8,172 bases of DNA from Flavobacteriaceae bacterium (GTDB lineage Bacteria > Bacteroidota > Bacteroidia > Flavobacteriales > Flavobacteriaceae), in contig JABDMQ010000272.1 of the NCBI GenBank assembly GCA_013001365.1, forward strand, positions 1-8,172, read 5' to 3'. A program made the translations under genes and the position numbers. Below the pieces are notes generated by a model. That model searched no databases, was not told the origin of the DNA, and saw only the letters and a list, made by a program, of their open reading frames with translations. The stretch's first letter is position 1, and the number at the start of each line of letters is the position of its first letter. This document shows positions 1 through 5,924 of this stretch, in pieces.

Positions 1-1
1 T

Positions 2-1063
2 ATAACGCAGGTGATAGATTATTTTGATAAAGGCGAATCGTTAGAGCAAACCATTATCAATACACGTGAAGAATTTGCCAAGAACCTAAATTTTCCAGAA
101 TTCGATTTCGCCGATGTAAAAGGTCAAGAAAGCATAAAACGTTGCATGGAAATCGCCGCAGCAGGAGGTCATAATATTATTTTAATTGGTCCACCAGGTG
201 CCGGAAAGACCATGTTGGCTAAGCGCTTGCCAAGTATATTGCCTCCAATGACTCTTAAAGAGGCCTTAGAAACTACCAAGATCCATTCAGTGGTTGGACG
301 AGTCAAGGACAGTGGATTGATGGCTCAGCGTCCGTTTAGGAGTCCGCATCATACGATTTCTAATGTTGCTCTTGTTGGCGGTGGCAGTTATCCGCAACCT
401 GGGGAGATTTCATTGTCTCATAATGGTGTATTGTTCTTGGATGAATTACCGGAGTTCAAACGCGAAGTGTTGGAGGTCATGCGTCAACCACTGGAAGATC
501 GTGAAGTCACAATCTCCAGAGCTAAATTCACGGTGACGTATCCTTCGTCTTTTATGTTGGTGGCAAGTATGAACCCGAGTCCGAGTGGGTATTTTAATGA
601 TCCAGATTCTCCTGTGACGTCATCTCCTGCAGAAATGCAACGGTATCTAAGTAAGATCTCTGGTCCTTTATTGGATCGAATTGATATTCATATTGAAGTG
701 ACACCTGTACCTTTTGAAAAGTTATCCGATGAAAGAAAAGGCGAGACCTCGGTTGAAATACGTGAACGTGTCACCAAAGCAAGGAATCGTCAATCAGAAC
801 GTTTCAAGGAGTCTGACGTAGTGCATTACAATGCGCAAATGAACACCAAACAGATCAGAAAGCATTGCAAGTTAGACGAAGCGTCTATGCAGTTATTGAA
901 AACCGCTATGGAACGCTTGAATCTTTCTGCAAGAGCTTATGATAGGATACTAAAGGTGTCCAGGACCATAGCCGACCTTGAAGGTGCTGCAGATATAACC
1001 GGAGCGCATATTAGCGAGGCCATACAGTATCGAAGTTTGGATCGTGAGGGTTGGTTGGGCTAA
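2..1063 (+). CDS. yifB: YifB/ComM-type AAA+ ATPase (Mg-chelatase-like), 5'-truncated by window edge
   Basis: The reading frame is open from the first complete codon at base 2, so the true start lies outside the window; the GTG at 11 is internal. Counting from that GTG, the Walker A motif GPPGAGKT is at residues 60-67, the RPFRSPHH motif at 107-114 and Walker B LFLDE at 141-145. SGPLLDRIDIH follows, and a helical C-terminal Mg-chelatase region begins with SARAYDRILKVSRT. Members are about 510 residues long, so roughly the first 150 (the ChlI/S5-fold domain) are missing. The cysteines that many YifB proteins carry after NPxPxGY are absent here (NPSPSGYFNDPDSPVTSS), which I recall as normal in flavobacteria. 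The characterised relative ComM is a hexameric branch-migration helicase acting in natural transformation; that role here is inferred from family membership. Its TAA stop directly abuts the stop of the convergent gene. Confidence 0.93.
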   Translation: MTQVIDYFDKGESLEQTIINTREEFAKNLNFPEFDFADVKGQESIKRCMEIAAAGGHNIILIGPPGAGKTMLAKRLPSILPPMTLKEALETTKIHSVVGRVKDSGLMAQRPFRSPHHTISNVALVGGGSYPQPGEISLSHNGVLFLDELPEFKREVLEVMRQPLEDREVTISRAKFTVTYPSSFMLVASMNPSPSGYFNDPDSPVTSSPAEMQRYLSKISGPLLDRIDIHIEVTPVPFEKLSDERKGETSVEIRERVTKARNRQSERFKESDVVHYNAQMNTKQIRKHCKLDEASMQLLKTAMERLNLSARAYDRILKVSRTIADLEGAADITGAHISEAIQYRSLDREGWLG

Positions 1064-3226
1064 TCACTCATCTCTTAAAATATAATTATTGGCATCATCT
1101 AGTTTTTTCCATTTCATATTTTCATGGTCATATTCCCATGTGAAAGAGGCAATGGAATTGTCGTCTAGAAATTCAAATTCGCAATTGCTCCAATAACTTG
1201 ACAATGTAATATATCTGTTTTTTGAAATAGGTAACAACTCTTTTTTGTAATTAATTCCTAACTTATAAAATAATTTATTGTCTTCTACCCAAAATTTTCG
1301 AGCACCATAGGTTCCAGAAATTGCTTGATATTGTTTGCTAAGGGCTTCGGCGTCTATTGTTTTCATGTATTTTATATGTGCCAAGGCATCTTTTAAATAA
1401 AAATGGTCTGGATGCTTACTAATAGCTTCAGTATAGGCAACTTCGGCATCTGTATAATTCGAGGCTTTAAGTAAAGAGTCTGCTTTTTTTATGCGGTCAT
1501 TTTCTTTATAAAACCAAAACGTTTCTGGGTTTTTATAAGAATAGTATTGAATAGACTTAATTCTATAAACTTCCCCTTCAGTATTCTTTTGAAATTCTTG
1601 CCCAATGGAAAAAGAATTTTCTGGATAAGTAAATATTATCTTATTTTCAGAAATCATATTAGCATAATCAATTATTTGGTTGGAGCTGTACGATAAAAAT
1701 ATATTATCGTCTTCAAAATAATCAACAACTTGTTCTGCTCTAGCACTGCGAAATTCTCCGAAGAAACGCGAATGATCAGCATTATACGCGTCACTCATTT
1801 GATAATTTATAGATTCTTCAATTAAATCATTGATATATCCATCATCTGGGTGAAATAACATTGTTTTATTATGGTTTTTTCTTGCTTTTTCTAGATCACC
1901 ATTAAGTATTAAGGCTTCTGTTTTAAAAGGGGAAACACTATTGTTATTTGGTAATAGTGATTGATACTTATTCACCAGATCAATCACTTTTTCATATTTG
2001 CCATTCACCAATAATGCTTGTCTGTATTGCATGACTGAATAAGCATCTGGAATTAGTTGTTCATTATATCTTGCTTTGGTAACTTCTAAATACTCATCGA
2101 AATTTCTCGTTTCGCTATAAATTGTATACAGTAAATTGCTATAAACAATATCGTTTGGATCTATTTCCAATTGTAATTTAACCAATTCTTCAGCTTCTTT
2201 CCAATGGTTGTAAGCGATATGTCTTTGAATTAATACTTTAAGCTGAAGTTGTAAAGGAAGTTTTCTACGATTTTCATAAGCTCTATCTATTTGATATTGC
2301 TCTTCTAATTGTCCTTGACTATAATAAGTGCCTCTAACAGATTTAAAATAATAAGCAAGTGCAAAAGTTGGGTCAATTTCTGTAGCAATGTCGTGCCTGC
2401 CAAAATGGTATTCCTTTAAGGCGTCTAGAGATGTCGTTGTGAAATCCTTGATATCCATATCTATGTATTGGTCACGCATTTCTTGAACAATACCAACATT
2501 ATCTCTTACATAAATACTGATCTCATCTATTAAATCAAAAAAATCAGGCCCAGTAAAGGTTTGTCTGTTTAATTCTTTACCATTTTTACTGTTGTGAATT
2601 ATGGGAGTAATGCTATAAATACTGTCACTGTAATCAAATTCACCATCAACATAATAATCTGAAAATGCATTGGCTTGATTTACTTTATCAGTAATGTTTT
2701 CAATAGACCCCAAGGTCGCGGGAGTAATATTCTTGTCTTGCTCTAAATCCAAAAGAAGCAAATTATTAATTACTCGATTCATCCACATTTTGCTGCCGTC
2801 TTGAGTTTTCCCTTCAAAATTGAATATGGGTAGATTTACCCTAAACTCCTCTTTAGTTATCATTTGGGTCTGTAATTCACCAGAATTGTCAGTATAACTA
2901 ATTTCTTTAGTAGTGGCACCAAGATCACTGTTTCCAAATCCAAAATAAGTTACCACCATAATCAACAGAACATTAAGCGGAAATATGATCTTCTCACGTA
3001 ATTTTAACACTCTCTTATTGATACGGTCTTGATTGTATAGGTAAATTATCAGAGATGGAATAATTCCAATAAAAACCCACAGAAGTAGATCAACCCAATA
3101 TGGAGAGATGCTATATCGGTTTAGTGCCCAATCGACAAATTGCAAAAAGGTCCAGGCGGCAACGAGGTACGCAGCTAAGATCTGTATAGTCTTAAGCCAT
3201 TTTTTTGATGCTTTTTTCTCTTCCAA
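1064..3226 (-). CDS. Membrane-anchored TolB-like/TPR protein with C-terminal beta-rich module
   Basis: The 720-residue protein starts with a basic tail and has three hydrophobic segments (about 13-33, 44-64 and 80-97). The loop at 65-79 is strongly basic, so the positive-inside rule puts everything after residue 98 in the periplasm. Residues 128-250 resemble the TolB-like domain found in CadC/adenylate-cyclase-type TPR proteins (VNLPIFNFEG near the start, YYVDGEFDYSDSIYSITP later). TPR-like helices follow at about 265-470 (for example EAEELVKLQLEIDPND), with another TPR pair near 580-620. The last 80 residues (SGTYGARKFWVEDNKLFYKLG) resemble the DUF3471-like module that ends some S41 peptidases and serine hydrolases. 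Relatives often carry an N-terminal DNA-binding or kinase domain; none is present. The start is a TTG: an in-frame TAA lies six codons upstream and the next Met is deep in TM3. Function is unknown; a sensing or scaffold role is only a guess. Confidence 0.85.
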   Translation of the reverse strand: MEEKKASKKWLKTIQILAAYLVAAWTFLQFVDWALNRYSISPYWVDLLLWVFIGIIPSLIIYLYNQDRINKRVLKLREKIIFPLNVLLIMVVTYFGFGNSDLGATTKEISYTDNSGELQTQMITKEEFRVNLPIFNFEGKTQDGSKMWMNRVINNLLLLDLEQDKNITPATLGSIENITDKVNQANAFSDYYVDGEFDYSDSIYSITPIIHNSKNGKELNRQTFTGPDFFDLIDEISIYVRDNVGIVQEMRDQYIDMDIKDFTTTSLDALKEYHFGRHDIATEIDPTFALAYYFKSVRGTYYSQGQLEEQYQIDRAYENRRKLPLQLQLKVLIQRHIAYNHWKEAEELVKLQLEIDPNDIVYSNLLYTIYSETRNFDEYLEVTKARYNEQLIPDAYSVMQYRQALLVNGKYEKVIDLVNKYQSLLPNNNSVSPFKTEALILNGDLEKARKNHNKTMLFHPDDGYINDLIEESINYQMSDAYNADHSRFFGEFRSARAEQVVDYFEDDNIFLSYSSNQIIDYANMISENKIIFTYPENSFSIGQEFQKNTEGEVYRIKSIQYYSYKNPETFWFYKENDRIKKADSLLKASNYTDAEVAYTEAISKHPDHFYLKDALAHIKYMKTIDAEALSKQYQAISGTYGARKFWVEDNKLFYKLGINYKKELLPISKNRYITLSSYWSNCEFEFLDDNSIASFTWEYDHENMKWKKLDDANNYILRDE

Positions 3227-3269
3227 AGATGATGCAGTTGATTAACTATGAAGTCCTGATTGGCAAGTT

Positions 3270-3277
3270 GAAAGATA
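3270..3277 (-). promoter_or_regulatory. Weak candidate -7 element upstream of the TPR gene
   Basis: On the minus strand these bases read TATCTTTC, seven of eight matches to the Bacteroidota -7 consensus TAnnTTTG. It lies about 43 bases before the TTG start of the TPR gene, within the 115-base gap after the SGNH gene. I see no convincing -33 TTTG at the usual distance, so the TPR gene could instead be transcribed by read-through from the MBOAT/SGNH pair. Confidence 0.22.
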
Positions 3278-3341
3278 ATAATTTATTATGATACTCCCAG
3301 TTGTCGAAGTCCGATACATTTTGAAACAATAATTGGTCTCT

Positions 3342-4268
3342 TTAAAGATCGAGTTTTGCTTTAATGTCCTTGGCCAAGATTTCACTATACCGTACATTCT
3401 CGTTAAGGTGATGAGAATCCTTCATCCATAACTCGTAATCCTTTTTGAAGAATTCGCCGCCTTCAGAATAATCCAGATAAGGAACGTCCGGAATATTTCT
3501 GAAGATAGTCTTTATATCTTCTATATCAGTCTGAAGCGATCGGTACTCACTAACCTCAGGAGCGGTATAAAGCACCAATTGGATATTGTTTTCCTTGCAT
3601 AGATTCACGATTCTTTCGAATTCGGCCAACAATTCAGGGTCCACACCTGCGATATGATCTGGGAATACTTCTTCAAATTCTGATAACTTGAAATCATAGG
3701 TCTTTTCAAACCGCGACATATCCTTGAACTCTGAGGAATAATCAATGTCGCCGATAGGCATGACCTTCGAATAGACCTGTCTCATAAAGGATTTTCTTAA
3801 TGGATCAATGATCTCTGGGTAGTAGTTTAATGCCTCAGGCCATAACTTGTAATCGTTAAGGAACAAGTCGCCCCCAATCTCATTGAATTGGGTTCTCACA
3901 GGGTTAAAGGTAAACCAAGACACTTCCATTAACACCATTTTCGGCATGACCTCGCAATTATTCAAATAGGACTCGAAGGTTAATCTTGTAACGGATAGAT
4001 TACTAAAAATACTCCCTAAGTTAACAGGTTCAAGACCCAGTTCTTTTTGTAGGGTGGTATTGTCCAATGAGGCCAAAAGTTTACTATTGCCAATAGCTAG
4101 TAAACCCAGGTCTTTTTTATTGAATGCCTTTTCATAATCTTGCCCGTAATATTTGGTATGCGGCAAGAACTCAAATGTCGAACCAATCAAGACCAATGAC
4201 AAAATCGCGAAGGCCAGGAACAGACCTAAGAATTTGAGAGACCTTTTTATGAAATTAGCTATACTCAT
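3342..4268 (-). CDS. SGNH-fold membrane-anchored protein, partner of MBOAT acyltransferase
   Basis: The 308-residue protein has an N-terminal basic stretch and one hydrophobic helix (about 12-31), so it is probably anchored in the inner membrane with its body in the periplasm. SGNH-type catalytic blocks are visible: AIGNSK with the likely nucleophile Ser62, and near the C-terminus DSHHLN with Asp284 and His287 in the D-x-x-H arrangement. This matches the small SGNH/DltD/AlgJ-like proteins encoded beside MBOAT genes, which take an acyl group delivered through the membrane and transfer it to a cell-surface polymer. At about 300 residues it is shorter than DltD or AlgJ (about 380-400). The ATG start overlaps the MBOAT stop codon by one base (TAATG), implying translational coupling and a shared transcript. 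The acyl group and the acceptor cannot be told from the sequence. Confidence 0.85.
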   Translation of the reverse strand: MSIANFIKRSLKFLGLFLAFAILSLVLIGSTFEFLPHTKYYGQDYEKAFNKKDLGLLAIGNSKLLASLDNTTLQKELGLEPVNLGSIFSNLSVTRLTFESYLNNCEVMPKMVLMEVSWFTFNPVRTQFNEIGGDLFLNDYKLWPEALNYYPEIIDPLRKSFMRQVYSKVMPIGDIDYSSEFKDMSRFEKTYDFKLSEFEEVFPDHIAGVDPELLAEFERIVNLCKENNIQLVLYTAPEVSEYRSLQTDIEDIKTIFRNIPDVPYLDYSEGGEFFKKDYELWMKDSHHLNENVRYSEILAKDIKAKLDL

Positions 4269-5716
4269 TAGAACTGAAAATATATGAATTCTTGTTGACT
4301 ACCGCCTAAAAACAGGATAATCAAAATTAGGGTATAATACATGGCATAGCGTATAGGTCGTTTCCAATTAAGGCCTAATTTCTCGATGGCATACTCGTTA
4401 TGCCTTCCTAGCCATTCAATAAAAACAAAGGATATAGTGAGAAGAATTGCCAATATGGCATTCATGCCAAGGCCAAAATCAGGGAATTCGAATAAAGACA
4501 TAGAGAAAATGCCAGAAAGATAGCTTAATGCATGTCCTAAATTTTCAGCCCTGAAGAATACCCAGGCCAGCAGGGTCAGCAAGAACGTAGTGGTCATGCC
4601 AAAAAACTCCCTTATGTTAGGCAATAACCTTCCTTCTGCTATATCGCCAATGTTTTGCCTGTTTCTTTTTAAAAGTAACAATGGCAGAAAATATATAGCG
4701 TTCAAAGCACCCCAGACTATGAAGGTCCAATTGGCGCCATGCCAAAATCCACTGACTATGAATATTATGAAAGTATTGCGAACCTTCATCCATGTACCTC
4801 CACGACTACCTCCAAGAGGAATATATAGATAATCCCTGAACCAAGTTGAGAGTGAAATATGCCAACGTCTCCAAAATTCAGCTATATCCCTCGAAAAATA
4901 AGGGAATGCAAAGTTCTTCATAAGATCGAAACCAAACAGTCTTGATGTTCCGATGGCTATATCAGAGTATCCTGAAAAGTCGCCATATATCTGGAAAGCG
5001 AAGAAAAACGCTCCCAATAATAAAGAACTTCCATTGAGGTCGGCCGAGCCATCAAATATCTTGTTGGCCATCTCCGCACAGTTATCTGCTATGACAATTT
5101 TCTTGAACAATCCCCATAATATCTGTCGCAAGCCATCAACGGCTTTGTTGTAAACAAATTCTCTTTTCTTATAGAATTGCGGTAATAAGTTCGTTGCACG
5201 CTCTATTGGTCCAGCCACTAACTGGGGAAAGAAACTAACAAAAGCAAAAAAGGCAAGTATGTCTATTGTTGGCTCCATTTTTCGCTTGTAAACATCGATG
5301 GAGTAACTCAGTGTTTGAAAGGTATAAAAACTTATACCAACGGGTAATATGATGTTCAAGCTGGATGCTTGAATTGGTTGACCTAAAAGCGTAAATGCCT
5401 CTGCAAAATTCTCTGCGAAAAAATTGTAATACTTGAAGAATCCTAGGAAGCCTAGATTCACCAAGACACTTGTTAGCAGAAGTAGTTTTCTCTTTTTGGT
5501 GTTTTCTTGCTTTGCAAGCCCTCTGCCTACGTAATAATCTACGAAGGAACTAAATACGATGAGTGAAAGGAACTTCCAATCCCACCAGCCATAAAAAAAA
5601 TAACTAGCTATTAGCAGTAAAAGATTCTGAAGTTTCAGGTTCTTCTGCGTCACGAACCAATAGAGTAAGAACACTATTGGAAGGAAAATTGCAAAATCTA
5701 TGGAATTAAATAGCAA
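4268..5716 (-). CDS. AlgI-like MBOAT family O-acyltransferase
   Basis: This 482-residue polytopic inner-membrane protein has the full length and conserved blocks of the AlgI/DltB/PatA branch of MBOAT enzymes: PVGISFYTFQ at 125-134, VAGPIERA at 167-174, YGDFSGYSDIAIG at 244-256, RRWHISLSTWFRDY at 283-296, and SGFWHGANW at 322-330 carrying the family's invariant His (His326). It ends in QQEFIYFQF, a tail I recall from flavobacterial members. Such proteins pass an acyl group, usually acetyl, across the membrane to a periplasmic transferase, here most likely the SGNH protein encoded next. The start is a TTG: homologues as I recall them begin MLFNS at exactly this position, and an in-frame TGA seven codons upstream excludes a longer form. 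No alginate, teichoic-acid or other polymer genes are in view, so alg or dlt names are not justified. Confidence 0.93.
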   Translation of the reverse strand: MLFNSIDFAIFLPIVFLLYWFVTQKNLKLQNLLLLIASYFFYGWWDWKFLSLIVFSSFVDYYVGRGLAKQENTKKRKLLLLTSVLVNLGFLGFFKYYNFFAENFAEAFTLLGQPIQASSLNIILPVGISFYTFQTLSYSIDVYKRKMEPTIDILAFFAFVSFFPQLVAGPIERATNLLPQFYKKREFVYNKAVDGLRQILWGLFKKIVIADNCAEMANKIFDGSADLNGSSLLLGAFFFAFQIYGDFSGYSDIAIGTSRLFGFDLMKNFAFPYFSRDIAEFWRRWHISLSTWFRDYLYIPLGGSRGGTWMKVRNTFIIFIVSGFWHGANWTFIVWGALNAIYFLPLLLLKRNRQNIGDIAEGRLLPNIREFFGMTTTFLLTLLAWVFFRAENLGHALSYLSGIFSMSLFEFPDFGLGMNAILAILLTISFVFIEWLGRHNEYAIEKLGLNWKRPIRYAMYYTLILIILFLGGSQQEFIYFQF

Positions 5717-5737
5717 TTTCTTGAGGTTTGAAGTTCA

Positions 5738-5764
5738 TTGAGGCTCCAAATATATATTATTTTG
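5738..5764 (+). promoter_or_regulatory. Tentative plus-strand promoter overlapping the MBOAT promoter
   Basis: TTG at 5738-5740 is followed after 17 bases by TA-T-TTTG (5758-5764), a near match to TTG...TAnnTTTG with one base missing from the -7 spacer. It would drive the M16 protease gene with a leader of about 150 bases and would overlap the opposing MBOAT promoter. A closer but poorer alternative is TATTTTTA at 5892-5899, which has no recognisable -33 element. Neither is strong. Confidence 0.2.
5747..5754 (-). promoter_or_regulatory. Candidate promoter -7 element for the MBOAT/SGNH operon
   Basis: On the minus strand these bases read TATATTTG, an exact match to the Bacteroidota primary sigma -7 consensus TAnnTTTG. 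Transcription would begin a few bases downstream, near 5738-5743, giving a leader of only about 22-27 bases before the TTG start at 5716. The -33 region is poor: the nearest candidate is a TTTA placed closer than usual. The position just upstream of the first gene of the pair supports the call. Confidence 0.5.
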
Positions 5765-5924
5765 AAAATAAACCTTGATATAGCCATCTTAAGACCAATT
5801 TCTTCGATAAGGTGATGAATACTAGGATTAATAAGGCTTGTTTTTAACATTTTTTAAGAGTTTATTCAACATGCTTCTCCTAGGCAATGATTATTTTTAG
5901 CATCTAATCAAATTCACACGTTTT

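Noticed and set aside
3275..3289. Perfect inverted repeat ATAATAA-T-TTATTAT between the SGNH and TPR genes
   Set aside because: It is made only of A and T with a one-base centre and no T tract, so it is too weak for an intrinsic terminator and is likely by chance in AT-rich DNA.
3339..3348. Palindrome TCTTTAAAGA across the stop codon of the SGNH gene
   Set aside because: It is short, low in GC, has no loop and no following T run, so it is not supportable as a terminator or operator.
4590..5153. Plus-strand open frames of 80 and 66 codons opposite the MBOAT gene
   Set aside because: They lie wholly antisense to a strongly conserved coding region and their translations show no domain or sensible start context.
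5765..5924. Possible small gene, riboswitch or terminator in the divergent gap
   Set aside because: I found no stable GC-containing hairpin, conserved RNA motif or protein-like short frame; only AT-rich sequence with weak promoter-like matches.
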